In this document: one piece after another, positions 17,828-31,044 of the stretch
Layout of the letters: each line of letters starts with the position of its first letter
Position numbering within the stretch: the first letter of the stretch is position 1
Assembly (NCBI GenBank): GCA_036785325.1
Contig: JAXIVH010000044.1
Span: 684,001 to 748,000, forward strand
Origin: Urophycis tenuis
Lineage: Eukaryota; Chordata; Actinopteri; Gadiformes; Phycidae
Direction: 5' to 3'
DNA length: 64,000 nucleotides
Program-made: the position numbers and the translations under genes
The notes under the pieces: generated by a model
What the model was told of the DNA's origin: nothing
Database searches by the model: none
The model's input: only the letters and a program-made list of their open reading frames with translations

Positions 17828-20800
17828 GCTCATTTTAAGCGGGGAAATCTAAGCTTTCCAACGGCGAATGACAAGACTATATTGACTCATGGGTTGTTGA
17901 AATACTAAGCTAATTAATTTGTGTTCTTTATTGAAAGATTGATCTTAATTGAAACGTTGAAGGTATGTTTTTAGCTGCTGGGTAGACTTCAGTCAACCTG
18001 ACGCAGTGTAGTCTGTGATCAACCAGACTGCTCGCGGATGGGCTCATTTTAAGCGGGCAAATCTAAGCTTTCCAACGGCGTATGGCAAGACTATATTGAC
18101 TCATGGGTCGTTGAAATGCTAAGCTAATTAATTTGTGTTCTGTAAGGAAAGATTGATGTTAATTGAAACGTGGAAGGTATGTTTTTAGCTGCTGGGTAGA
18201 CTTCAGTCAACCTGACACAGTTTAGTCTGTGAGCAACCAGACTGCTCGCGGATGGGCTCATTTTAAGCGGGCAAATCTAAGCTTTCCAACGGTGTATGGC
18301 AAGACTATATTCACAAAAGGGTTGTTGAAATACTAAGATAATTAATTTGTGTTCTGTAAGGAAAGATTGATCTTAATTGAAACGTTAAAGGTATGTTTTT
18401 AGCTGCTGGGTAGACTTCAGTCAACCTGACGCAGTTTTGTCTGTGAGCAACCAAATTGCTCGGGGATGGGCTCATTTTAAGCGGGCAAATCTAAGCTTTC
18501 CAACGGCGTATGGCAACACTATATTGACTCATGGGTCGTTGAAATACTAAGCTCATTAATTTGTGTTCTGTAAGGAAAGATTGATGTTAATTGAAACGTT
18601 GAAGGTATGTTTTTAGCTGCTGGGTAGACTTCAGTCAACCTGACGCAGTTTAGTCTGTGATCAACCAGACTGCTCGCGGATGGGCTCATTTTGAGCGGGG
18701 AAATCTAAGCTTTCCAAAGGCGTATGGCAAGACTATATTGACTCATGGGTCGTTGAAATACTAAGCTAATTAATTTGTGTTCTGTAAGGAAAGATTGAAG
18801 TTAATTGAAACGTTGAAGGTATGTTTTTAGCTGCTGGGTAGACTTCAGTCAACCTGACGCAGTTTAGTCTGTGAGCAACCAAATTGCTGGGGGATGGGCT
18901 CTTTATAAGCGGGAAAATCTGAGCTTTCCAACGGCGTATGGCAAGACTATATTCACCAAAGGGTCGTTGAAATACTAAGCTAATTAATTTGTGTTCTGTA
19001 AGGAAAGATTGATCTTAATTGAAACGTTGAAGGTATGTTTTTAGCTGCTGGGTAGACTTCAGTCAACCTGACGCAGTTTAGTCTGTGATCAACCAGACTG
19101 CTCGCGGATGGGCTCATTTTAAGCGGGGAAATCTAAGCTTTCCAACGGCGTATGGCAAGACTATATTGACTCATGGGTCGTTGAAATACTAAGCTAATTA
19201 ATTTGTGTTCTTTATTGAAAGATTAAACTTAATTGAAACGTTGAAGGTATGTTTTTAGCTTCTGGGTAGACTTCAGTCAACCTGACGCAGTTTAGTCTGT
19301 GAGCAACCAGACTGCTCGCGGATGGGCGCATTTTAAGCGGGGAAATCTCAGCTTTCCAACGGTGTATGGCAAGACTATATTGACTCATGGGTCGTTGAAA
19401 TACTAAGCTAAATAATTTGTGTTCTGTAAGGAAAGATTGATGTTAATTGAAACGTTGAAGGTATGTTTTTAGCTGCTGGGTAGACTTCAGTCAACCTGAC
19501 GCAGTTTAGTCTGTGAGCAACCAAATTGCTGGGGGATGGGCTCTTTATAAGCGGGAAAATCTGAGCTTTCCAACGGCGTATGGCAAGACTATATTCACCA
19601 AAGGCTCGTTGAAATACTAAGCTAATTAATTTGTGTTCTGTAAGGAAAGATTGATCTTAATTGAAACGTTGAAGGTATGTTTTTAGCTGCTGGGTAGACT
19701 TCAGTCAACCTGACGCAGTTTAGTCTGTGATCAACCAGACTGCTCGCGGATGGGCTCATTTTAAGCGGGGAAATCTAAGCTTTCCAACGGCGTATGGCAA
19801 GACTATATTGACTCATGGGTCGTTGAAATACTAAGCTAATTAATTTGTGTTCTTTATTGAAAGATTGAACTTAATTGAAACGTTGAAGGTATGTTTTAAG
19901 CTTCTGGGTAGACTTCAGTCAACCTGACGCAGTTAAGTCTGTGAGCAACCAAACTGCTCGCGGATGGGCGCATTTTAAGCGGAGAAATCTCAGCTTTCCA
20001 ACGGTGTATGGCAAGACTATATTGACTCATGGGTCGTTGAAATACTAAGCTAAATAATTTGTGTTCTGTAAGGAAAGATTGATGTTCATTGAAACGTTGA
20101 AGGTATGTTTTTAGCTGCTGGGTAGACTTCAGTCAACCTGACGCAGTTTTGTCTCTGAGCAACCAAATTGCTCAGGGATGGGCTCATTTTAAGCGGGGAA
20201 ATCTAAGTTTTCCAACGGCGTATGGCAAGACTATATTGACTCATGGGTCGTTGATATAATAAGCTAATTAATTTGTGTTCTGTAAGGAAAGATTGATGTT
20301 AATTGAAACGTTGAAGGTATGTTTTAGCTGCTGGGTAGACTTCAGTCAACCTGACGCAGTTTTGTCTGTGAGCAACCAAATTGCTCGGGGATGGGCTCAT
20401 TTTAAGCGGGGAAATCTAAGCTTACCAACGGCGTATGGCAAGACTATATTGACTCATGGGTCGTTGATATAATAAGCTAATTAATTTGTGTTCTGTAAGG
20501 AAAGATTGATGTTAATTGAAACGTTGAAGGTATGTTTTAAGCTGCTGGGTAGACTTCAGTCAACCTGACGCAGTGTTGTCTGTGAGCAATCAAATTGCTC
20601 GGGGATGGGCTCATTTTAAGCGGGGAAATCTAAGCTTTCCAACGGCATATGGCAAGACTATATTGACTCATGGGTCGTTGAAATACTAAGCTAAATAATT
20701 TGTGTTCTGTAAGGAAAGATTGATGTTAATTGAAACGTTGAAGGTATGTTTTAAGCTGCTGGGTAGACTTCAGTCAACCTGACGCAGTTTAGTCTGTGAT

Positions 20801-20862
20801 CAACCAGACTGCTCGCGGATGGGCTCATTTTAAGCGGGGAAATCTAAGCTTCCAACGGCGTA
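17828..20862 (+). repeat. 214-bp satellite array 1 (~14 monomers)
   Basis: Head-to-tail monomers of about 213-214 bp contain GGGCTCATTTTAAGCGGGGA, TATGGCAAGACTATATTGAC, AAGCTAATTAATTTGTG and GGTATGTTTTTAGCTGCTGG. Monomers fall into variants, for example AACCAGACTGCTCGCGG against AACCAAATTGCTCGGGG. The 65-aa reading frames that recur here and in later arrays come from the monomer and are not genes, as the 214-bp period shifts the frame in every unit. Confidence 0.95.
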
Positions 20863-21096
20863 TGGCATGACTATGTTTGCCCTCGGGTCATCGAAATAAT
20901 AAGCTGATTCATGTGTGTTCTGTTGACTGTGGAAAGAAAATAGCACACAAGTCATACCAAGTCACCTTAAACATTAATAAATAAACAGTATGGACATTGT
21001 ATAAACAGTTGTATAAAAAGTGTAAACAGTATGAACAGTGTTCTTATAAAAGATATCAATATCAACACTGATCATGTGTGTATTTTATATTTCCAG

Positions 21097-21573
21097 ATTA
21101 TTTGTTGACCGGCCCGTTCAGCCCACTGCGTTGTCGTCCTCCACCCGGCCGAAGCCTCCTGCGCCCACCCGCCTCCAGCCGAGGCCTCCTGCTGCGTCAG
21201 CCTGTGGCCTGCCCGCCCCCTGTGTCGGCAGCACCCATACCGCTGGTCCTCCCTGCACAGCCACAGGCCCCCTCCGTCCTGCATCCAGGGCCATCCTGCA
21301 GCTGTCTCTGCAGTCATCGTGTGTCAAAACCATTCAAACTTGTATATGGTAACATTTCAAAATGACACCAGCATAAATGAGGACCTTGCAATAGGTTGTG
21401 TGTTACAGGACCCCCCTGGCATACAGCTGTATGTCTCTGTGAAGGTGGTTGTGAAGAACTGCATCCGGCTGAACAAGTACAAGTGCCGGTGAGGCAGCAA
21501 CTCTCTCGAGGGGTTGCACGCCCACCTGGTTAACGCCATCCCTTCACAGCGATGTGGGATCATGCCGTTCCAA
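21097..21573 (+). pseudogene. Exon cassette copy 2, exon B with stop
   Basis: Exon A (21097-21348) lacks 27 bp near its start compared with the other copies. Exon B (21409-21573) has C-R-stop-G-S because CGA became TGA after the K-Y-K-C-R segment. Acceptors TTTCCAG and TTACAG and donors GTAACA and GTAAGT are kept. This copy cannot encode the exon B domain. Confidence 0.55.
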
Positions 21574-21583
21574 GTAAGTGATT

Positions 21584-21632
<49 letters not shown>

Positions 21633-21690
21633 GCATATATACACACACACACACGCATATATACACACACATATATATATATACTTAAAC
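21584..21690 (+). repeat. (CA)n/(TA)n microsatellite after cassette 2
   Basis: Every cassette is followed by a CA tract. In this copy it has expanded to about 100 bp, mixed with GCATATATA. Confidence 0.9.
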
Positions 21691-21867
21691 ATAGCTGATC
21701 CTTTTTTTCCCCCTTCTCGGGGATTATGCTCCCAGTTTTGATCTCGGACGTCTGGTCACTTATAGCATATAATAATATTCTATTACTGTTAAGCCAACTA
21801 TGAATAATAAAACAGGCCAAAACATTTGTCCTTTATCATAGCTACACGTATTACAAAAAAAACGCGT

Positions 21868-24800
21868 GAATTGAAAAGTTGAAGGTATGTTTTTAGCTGC
21901 TGGGTAGACTTCAGTCAACCTGACGCAGTTTTGTCTGTGAGCAACCAAATTGCTCGGGGATGGGCTCATTTTAAGCGGGGAAATCTAAGGTTCCCAACGG
22001 CGTATGGCAAGATTATATTCACCAATGGCCCGTTTAAATACTAAGCTAATTAATTTGTGTTCTGTAAGGAAAGATTGATGTCAATTGAAACGTTAAAGGT
22101 ATGTTTTTAGCTGCTGGGTAGACTTCATTCAACCTGACGCAGTTTTGTCTGTGATCAACCAGACTGCTCGCGGATGGGCTCATTTTAAGCGGGGAAATCT
22201 AAGCTTTCCAACGGCGTATGGAAAGACTATATTGACTCATGGGTCGTTGAAATACTAAGCTAATTAATTTGTGTTCTGTAAGGAAAGATTGATGTTAATT
22301 GAAACGTTGAAGGTATGTTTTTATCTGCTGGGTAGACTTCAGTCAACCTGACGCAGTTTAGTCTGTGAGCAACCAAATTGCTCAGGGATGGGCTCATTAT
22401 AAGCGGGGAAATCTAAGCTTTCCAACGGCGTATGGCAAGACTATATTCACCAAAGGGTCGTTGAAATACTAAGCTAATTAATTTGTGTTCTGTAAGGAAA
22501 GATTGATGTTAATTGAAACGTTAAAGGTATGTTTTTAGCTGCTGGGTAGACTTCATTCAACCTGACGCAGTTTAGTCTGTGATCAACCAGACTGCTCGCG
22601 GATGGGCTCATTTTAGGCGGGGAAATCTAAGCTTTCCAACGGCGTATGGCAAGACTATATTGACTCATGGGTCATTGAAATACTAAGCTAATTAATTTGT
22701 GTTCTGTAAGGAAAGATTGATCTTAATTGAAACGTTGAAGGTATGTTTTTAGCTGCTGGGTAGACTTCAGTCAACCTGACGCAGTTTTGTCTCTGAGCAA
22801 CCAAATTGCTCAGGGATGGGCTAATTTTAAGCGGGGAAATCTAAGTTTTCCAACGGCGTATGGCAAGACTATATTGACTCATGGGTCGTTGATATAATAA
22901 GCTAATTAATTTGTGTTCTGTAAGGAAAGATTGATGTTAATTGAAACGTTGAAGGTATGTTTTAGCTGCTGGGTAGACTTCAGTCAACCTGACGCAGTTT
23001 TGTCTGTGAGCAACCAAATTGCTCGGGGATGGGCTCATTTTAAGCGGGGAAATCTAAGTTTTCCAACGGCGTATGGCAAGACTATATTGACTCATGGGTC
23101 GTTGAAATACTAAGCTAATTAATTTGTGTTCTGTAAGGAAAGATTGGTGTTAATTGAAACGTTGAAGGTATGTTTTTAGCTGCTGGGCAGACTTCAGTCA
23201 ACCTGACGCAGTTTTGTCTGTGAGAAACCAGACTGCTCGCGGATGGGCTCATTTTAAGCGGGGAAATCTAAGCTTACCAACGGCGTATGGCAAGACTATA
23301 TTGACTCATGGGTCGTTGAAATACTAAGCTAATTAATTTGTGTTCTGTAAGGAAAGATTGATCTTAATTGAAACGTTGAAGGTATGTTTTTAGCTGCTGG
23401 GTAGATTTCAGTCAACCTGATGCAGTTTTGTCTGTGAGCAACCAAATTGCTCGGGGATGGGCTCATTTAAAGCGGGGAAATCTAAGCTTTCCAACGGCAT
23501 ATGGCAAGACTATATTGACTCATGGGTCGTTGATATAATAAGCTAATTAATTTTTGTTCTGTAAGGAAAGATTGATGTTAATTGAAACGTTGAAGGTATG
23601 TTTTAGCTGCTGGGTAGACTTCAGTCAACCTGACGCAGTTTTGTCTGTGATCAACCAGACTGCTCGCGGATGGGCTCATTTTAAGCAGGGAAATCTAAGC
23701 TTTCCAACGGCGTATGGCAAGACTATATTGACTCATGGGTCGTTGAAATACTAAGCTAATTAATTTGTGTTCTTTATTGAAAGATTGATCTTAATTGAAA
23801 CGTTGAAGGTATGTTTTTAGCTGCTGGGTAGACTTCAGTCAACCTGACGCAGTTTTGTCTGTGAGCAACCAAATTGCTCGGGGATGGGCTCATTTTAAGC
23901 GGGGAAATCTAAGCTTACCAACGGCGTATGGCAAGACTATATTGACTCATGGGTCGTTGATATAATAAGCTAATTAATTTGTGTTCTGTAAGGAAAGATT
24001 GATGTTCATTGAAACGTTGAAGGTATGTTTTAAGCTGCTGGGTAGACTTCAGTCAACCTGACGCAGTTTAGTCTGTGAGCAACCAGACTGCTCGCAGATG
24101 GGCTCATTTTAAGCAGGGAAATCTAAGCTTACCAACGGCGTATGGCAAGACTATATTGACTCATGGGTCGTTGAAATACTAAGCTAATTAATTTGTGTTC
24201 TGTAAGGAAAGATTGATCTTAATTGAAACGTTGAAGGTATGTTTTTAGCTGCTGGGTAGATTTCAGTCAACCTGACACAGTTTTGTCTGTGAGCAACCAA
24301 ATTGCTCGGGGATGGGCTCATTTTAAGCGGGGAAATCTAAGCTTTCCAACGGCGTATGGCAAGACTATATTGACTCATGGGTCGTTGATATAATAAGCTA
24401 ATTAATTTGTGTTCTGTAACGAAAGATTTATGTTAATTGAAACGTTGAAGGTATGTTTTAAGCTGCTGGGTAGACTTCAGTCAACCTGACGCAGTTTTGT
24501 CTGTGAGAAACCAGACTGCTCGCGGATGGGCTCATTTTAAGCAGGGAAATCTAAGCTTTCCAACGGCGTATGGCAAGACTATATTGACTCATGGGTCGTT
24601 GAAATACTAAGCTAATTAATTTGTGTTATGTAAGGAAAGATTGATCTTAATTGAAACGTTGAAGGTATGTTTTTAGCTGCTGGGTAGACTTCAGTCAACC
24701 TGACGCAGTTTTGTCTCTGAGCAACCAAATTGCTTAGGGATGGGCTCATTTTAAGCGGGGAAATCTAAGTTTTCCAACGGCGTATGGCAAGACTATATTG

Positions 24801-27800
24801 ACTCATGGGTCGTTGATATAATAAGCTAATTAATTTGTGTTCTGTAAGGAAAGATTGATGTTAATTGAAACGTTGAAGGTATGTTTTAGCTGCTGGGTAG
24901 ACTTCAGTCAACCTGACGCAGTTTTGTCTGTGAGAAACCAGACTGCTCGCGGATGGGCTCATTTTAAGCGGGGAAATCTAAGCTTTCCAACGGCATATGG
25001 CAAGACTATATTGACTCATGGGTCGTTGATATAATAAGCTAATTAATTTTTGTTCTGTAAGGAAAGATTGATGTTAATTTAAACGTTGAAGGTATGTTTT
25101 AGCTGCTGGGTAGACTTCAGTCAACCTGACGCAGTTTTGTCTGTGATCAACCAGACTGCTCGCGGATGGGCTCATTTTAAGCAGGGAAATCTAAGCTTTC
25201 CAACGGCGTATGGCAAGACTATATTGACTCATGGGTCGTTGAAATACTAAGCTAATTAATTTGTGTTCTTTATTGAAAGATTGATCTTAATTGAAACGTT
25301 GAAGGTATGTTTTTAGCTGCTGGGTAGACTTCAGTCAACCTGACGCAGTTTTGTCTGTGAGCAACCAAATTGCTCGGGGATGGGCTCATTTTAAGCGGGG
25401 AAATCTAAGCTTACCAACGGCGTATGGCAAGACTATATTGACTCATGGGTCGTTGATATAATAAGCTAATTAATTTGTGTTCTGTAAGGAAAGATTGATG
25501 TTCATTGAAACGTTGAAGGTATGTTTTAAGCTGCTGGGTAGACTTCAGTCAACCTGACGCAGTTTAGTCTGTGAGCAACCAGACTGCTCGCAGATGGGCT
25601 CATTTTAAGCAGGGAAATCTAAGCGTACCAACGGCGTATGGCAAGACTATATTGACTCATGGGTCGTTGAAATACTAAGCTAATTAATTTGTGTTCTGTA
25701 AGGAAAGATTGATCTTAATTGAAACGTTGAAGGTATGTTTTTAGCTGCTGGGTAGATTTCAGTCAACCTGACGCAGTTTTGTCTGTGAGCAACCAAATTG
25801 CTCGGGGATGGGCTCATTTTAAGCGGGGAAATCTAAGCTTTCCAACGGCGTATGGCAAGACTATATTGACTCATGGGTCGTTGATATAATAAGCTAATTA
25901 ATTTGTGTTCTGTAACGAAAGATTTATGTTAATTGAAACGTTGAAGGTATGTTTTAAGCTGCTGGGTAGACTTCAGTCAACCTGACGCAGTTTTGTCTGT
26001 GAGAAACCAGACTGCTCGCGGATGGGCTCATTTTAAGCAGGGAAATCTAAGCTTTCCAACGGCGTATGGCAAGACTATATTGACTCATGGGTCGTTGAAA
26101 TACTAAGCTAATTAATTTGTGTTATGTAAGGAAAGATTGATCTTCATTGAAACGTTGAAGGTATGTTTTTAGCTGCTGGGTAGACTTCAGTCAACCTGAC
26201 GCAGTTTTGTCTCTGAGCAACCAAATTGCTTAGGGATGGGCTCATTTTAAGCGGGGAAATCTAAGTTTTCCAACGGCGTATGGCAAGACTATATTGACTC
26301 ATGGGTCGTTGATATAATAAGCTAATTAATTTGTGTTCTGTAAGGAAAGATTGATGTTCATTGAAACGTTGAAGGTATGTTTTAAGCTGCTGGGTAGACT
26401 TCAGTCAACCTGACGCAGTTTAGTCTGTGAGCAACCAGACTGCTCGCAGATGGGCTCATTTTAAGCAGGGAAATCTAAGCTTACCAACGGCGTATGGCAA
26501 GACTATATTGACTCATGGGTCGTTGAAATACTAAGCTAATTAATTTGTGTTCTGTAAGGAAAGATTGATCTTAATTGAAACGTTGAAGGTATGTTTTTAG
26601 CTGCTGGGTAGATTTCAGTCAACCTGACGCAGTTTTGTCTGTGAGCAACCAAATTGCTCGGGGATGGGCTCATTTTAAGCGGGGAAATCTAAGCTTTCCA
26701 ACGGCGTATGGCAAGACTATATTGACTCATGGGTCGTTGATATAATAAGCTAATTAATTTGTGTTCTGTAACGAAAGATTTATGTTAATTGAAACGTTGA
26801 AGGTATGTTTTAAGCTGCTGGGTAGACTTCAGTCAACCTGACGCAGTTTTGTCTGTGAGAAACCAGACTGCTCGCGGATGGGCTCATTTTAAGCAGGGAA
26901 ATCTAAGCTTTCCAACGGCGTATGGCAAGACTATATTGACTCATGGGTCGTTGAAATACTAAGCTAATTAATTTGTGTTATGTAAGGAAAGATTGATCTT
27001 AATTGAAATGTTGAAGGTATGTTTTTAGCTGCTGGGTAGACTTCAGTCAACCTGACGCAGTTTTGTCTCTGAGCAACCAAATTGCTTAGGGATGGGCTCA
27101 TTTTAAGCGGGGAAATCTAAGTTTTCCAACGGCGTATGGCAAGACTATATTGACTCATGGGTCGTTGATATAATAAGCTAATTAATTTGTGTTCTGTAAG
27201 GAAAGATTGATGTTAATTGAAACGTTGAAGGTATGTTTTAGCTGCTGGGTAGACTTCAGTCAACCTGACGTAGTTTTGTCTGTGAGCAACCAAATTGCTC
27301 GGGGATGGGTTCATTTTAAGCGGGGAAATCTAAGCTTACCAACGGCGTATGGCAAGACTATATTGACTCATGGGTCGTTGAAATACTAAGCTAATTAATT
27401 TGTGTTCTGTAAGGAAAGATTGGTGTTAATTGAAACGTTGAAGGTATGTTTTTAGCTGCTGGGCAGACTTCAGTCAACCTGACGCAGTTTTGTCTGTGAG
27501 AAACCAGACTGCTCGCGGATGGGCTCATTTTAAGCGGGGAAATCTAAGCTTTCCAACGGCGTATGGCAAGACTATATTGACTCATGGGTCGTTGAAATAC
27601 TAAGCTAATTAATTTGTGTTCTGTAAGGAAAGATTGATCTTAATTGAAACGTTGAAGGTATGTTTTTAGCTGCTGGGTAGATTTCAGTCAACCTAACGCA
27701 GTTTTGTCTGTGAGCAACCAAATTGCTCGGGGATGGGCTCATTTTAAGCGGGGAAATCTAAGCTTTCCAACGGCGTATGGCAAGACTATATTGACTCATG

Positions 27801-29914
27801 GGTCGTTGATATAATAAGCTAATTAATTTGTGTTCTGTAAGGAAAGATTGATGTTAATTGAAACGTTGAAGGTATGTTTTAAGCTGCTGGGTAGACTTCA
27901 GTCAACCTGACGCAGTTTTGTCTGTGAGCAACCAAATTGCTCGGGGATGCGCTCATTTTAAGCGGGGAAATCTAAGCTTTCCAACGGCATATGGCAAGAC
28001 TATATTGACTCATGGGTCGTTGATATAATAAGCTAATTAATTTGTGTTCTGTAAGGAAAGATTTATGTTAATTGAAACGTTGAAGGTATGTTTTAAGCTG
28101 CTGGGTAGACTTCAGTCAACCTGACGCAGTTTTGTCTGTGAGCAATCAAATTGCTCGGGGATGGGCTCATTTTAAGCGGGGAAATCTAAGCTTTCCAACG
28201 GCATATGGCAAGACTATATTGACTCATGGGTCGTTGATATAATAAGCTAATTATTTTTTGTTCTGTAAGGAAAGATTGATGTTAATTGAAACGTTGAAGG
28301 TATGTTTTAGCTGCTGGGTAGACTTCAGTCAACCTGACGCAGTTTTGTCTGTGATCAACCAGACTGCTCGCGGATGGGCTCATTTTAAGCAGGGAAATCT
28401 AAGCTTTCCAACGGCGTATGGCAAGACTATATTGACTCATGGGTCGTTGAAATACTAAGCTAATTAATTTGTCTTCTGTAAGGAAAGATTGATCTTAATT
28501 GAAACGTTGAAGGTATGTTTTTAGCTGCTGGGTAGACTTCAGTCAACCTGACGCAGTTTTGTCTGTGAGCAACCAAATTGCTCGGGGATGGGCTCATTTT
28601 AAGCGGGGAAATCTAAGCTTACCAACGGCGTATGGCAAGACTATATTGACTCATGGGTCGTTGAAATACTAAGTTAATTAATTTGTGTTCTGTAAGGAAA
28701 GATTGGTGTTAATTGAAACGTTGAAGGTATGTTTTTAGCTGCTGGGCAGACTTCAGTCAACCTGACGCAGTTTTGTCTGTGAGAAACCAGACTGCTCGCG
28801 GATGGGCTCATTTTAAGCGGGGAAATCTAAGCTTTCCAACGGCGTATGGCAAGACTATATTGACTCATGGGTCGTTGAAATACTAAGCTAATTAATTTGT
28901 GTTCTTTAAGGAAAGATTGATCTTAATTGAAACGTTGAAGGTATGTTTTTAGCTGCTGGGTAGATTTCAGTCAACCTGACGCAGTTTTGTCTGTGAGCAA
29001 CCAAATTGCTCGGGGATGGGCTCATTTTAAGCGGGGAAATCTAAGCTTTCCAACGGCGTATGGCAAGACTATATTGACTCATGGGTCGTTGATATAATAA
29101 GCTAATTAATTTGTGTTCTGTAAGGAAAGATTGATGTTAATTGAAACGTTGAAGGTATGTTTTAAGCTGCTGGGTAGACTTCAGTCAACCTGACGCAGTT
29201 TTGTCTGTGAGCAACCAAATTGCTCGGGGATGCGCTCATTTTAAGCGGGGAAATCTAAGCTTTCCAACGGCATATGGCAAGACTATATTGACTCATGGGT
29301 CGTTGATATAATAAGCTAATTAATTTTTGTTCTGTAAGGAAAGATTGATGTTAATTGAAACGTTGAAGGTATGTTTTAGCTGCTGGGTAGACTTCAGTCA
29401 ACCTGACGCAGTTTTGTCTGTGATCAACCAGACTGCTCGCGGATGGGCTCATTTTAAGCAGGGAAATCTAAGCTTTCCAACGGCGTATGGCAAGACTATA
29501 TTGACTCATGGGTCGTTGAAATACTAAGCTAATTAATTTGTGTTCTTTATTGAAAGATTGATCTTAATTGAAACGTTGAAGGTATGTTTTTAGCTGCTGG
29601 GTAGACTTCAGTCAACCTGACGCAGTTTTGTCTGTGAGCAACCAAATTGCTCAGGGATGGGCTCATTTTAAGCGGGGAAATCTAAGCTTTCCAACGGCGT
29701 ATGGCAAGACTATATTGACTCATGGGTCGTTGATATAATAAGCTAATTAATTTGTGTTCTGTACGGAAAGATTGATGTTCATTGAAACGTTGAAGGTATG
29801 TTTTTAGCTGCTGGGTAGACTTCAGTCAACCTGACGCAGTTTAGTCTGTGAGCAACCAGACTGCTCGCGGATGGGCTCATTTTAAGCGGGGAAATCTAAG
29901 CTTCCAACGGCGTA
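21868..29914 (+). repeat. 214-bp satellite array 2 (~37-38 monomers) with higher-order repeats
   Basis: The longest array. Rare variant monomers recur at multiples of the monomer. The variant GTAACGAAAGATTTATG ends its GTAAC at 24420, 25916 and 26772, which is 1,496 bp (7 units) and 856 bp (4 units) apart. The variant with TTTTTGTTCTG recurs at 28258 and 29327 (5 units). This shows block duplication by unequal exchange on top of single-unit expansion. The left edge (21868) starts within a monomer. Confidence 0.95.
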
Positions 29915-30225
29915 TGGCATGACTATATTTGCCCTCGGGTCATCAAAATAATAAGCTGATTCATGTGTGTTCTGTTGACTGTGGAAAGAAAATAGCACAC
30001 AAGTCATACAAGATACAAGATACAAGATACAAGAAGGTTTATTGTCATCACATCGTAAGACATGACGAAATTACAGCAGCTACCACCATAATAGTGCATT
30101 CAAATTTTTGTAAACAGTATGGACATTGTATAAACAGTTGTATAAAAAGTGTAAACAGTATGAACAGTGTTCTTATAAAAGATATCAATATCAATACTGA
30201 TCATGTGTGTATTTTATATTTCCAG

Positions 30226-30729
30226 ATTATTTGTTGATGAGCCAGAGCCTGTGACTCCCACCAACCGGCCCGTTCAGCCCACTGCGTTGTCGTCCTCCAC
30301 CCGGCCGAAGCCTCCTGCGCCCACCCGCCTCCAGCCGAGGCCTCCTGCTGCGTCAGCCTGTGGCCTGCCCGCCCCCTGTGTCGGCAGCACCCATACCGCT
30401 GGTCCTCCCTGCACAGCCACAGGCCCCCTCCGTCCTGCATCCAGGGCCATCCTGCAGCTGTCTCTGCAGTCATCGTGTGTCAAAACCATTCAAACTTGTA
30501 TATGGTAACATTTCAAAATGACACCAGCATAAATGAGGACCTTGCAATAGGTTGTGTGTTACAGGACCCCCCTGGCATACAGCTGTATGTCTCTGTGAAG
30601 GTGGTTGTGAAGAACGGCATCAGGCTGAACAAGTACAATTGCCGGCGAGGCAGCAACTTTCTCGAGGGGTTGCACGCCCACCTCGTTAACGCTATCCCTT
30701 CACAGCGATGTGGGATCATGCCGTTCCAA
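30226..30729 (+). pseudogene. Exon cassette copy 3, exon B donor lost
   Basis: Exon A (30226-30504) and exon B (30565-30729) are full length and exon B is open (N-C-R-R-G-S-N-F-L-E-G). The exon B donor GTAAGT is ATAAGT here, so normal splicing out of exon B is unlikely. Upstream, 30008-30110 carries a longer retroposon tail with three GATACAA units than the other copies. Confidence 0.55.
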
Positions 30730-30847
30730 ATAAGTGATTAAAACACACACACACACACATAAATATATTTAAAGCTTTATTGCAGACCCATGTTCATGCG
30801 GTATAATTTAAAAAGTAAAGTCTCAATGATGGCTTCAATGATACATT

Positions 30848-31007
30848 TTGGGCTCATTTTAAGCGGGGAAATCTAAGCTTACCAACGGCGTATGGCAAGA
30901 CTATATTGACTCATGGGTCGTTGAAATACTAAGCTAATTAATTTGTGTTCTGTAAGGAAAGATTGATGTTAATTGAAACGTTGAAGGTATGTTTTTAGCT
31001 GCTGGGC

Positions 31008-31044
<37 letters not shown>

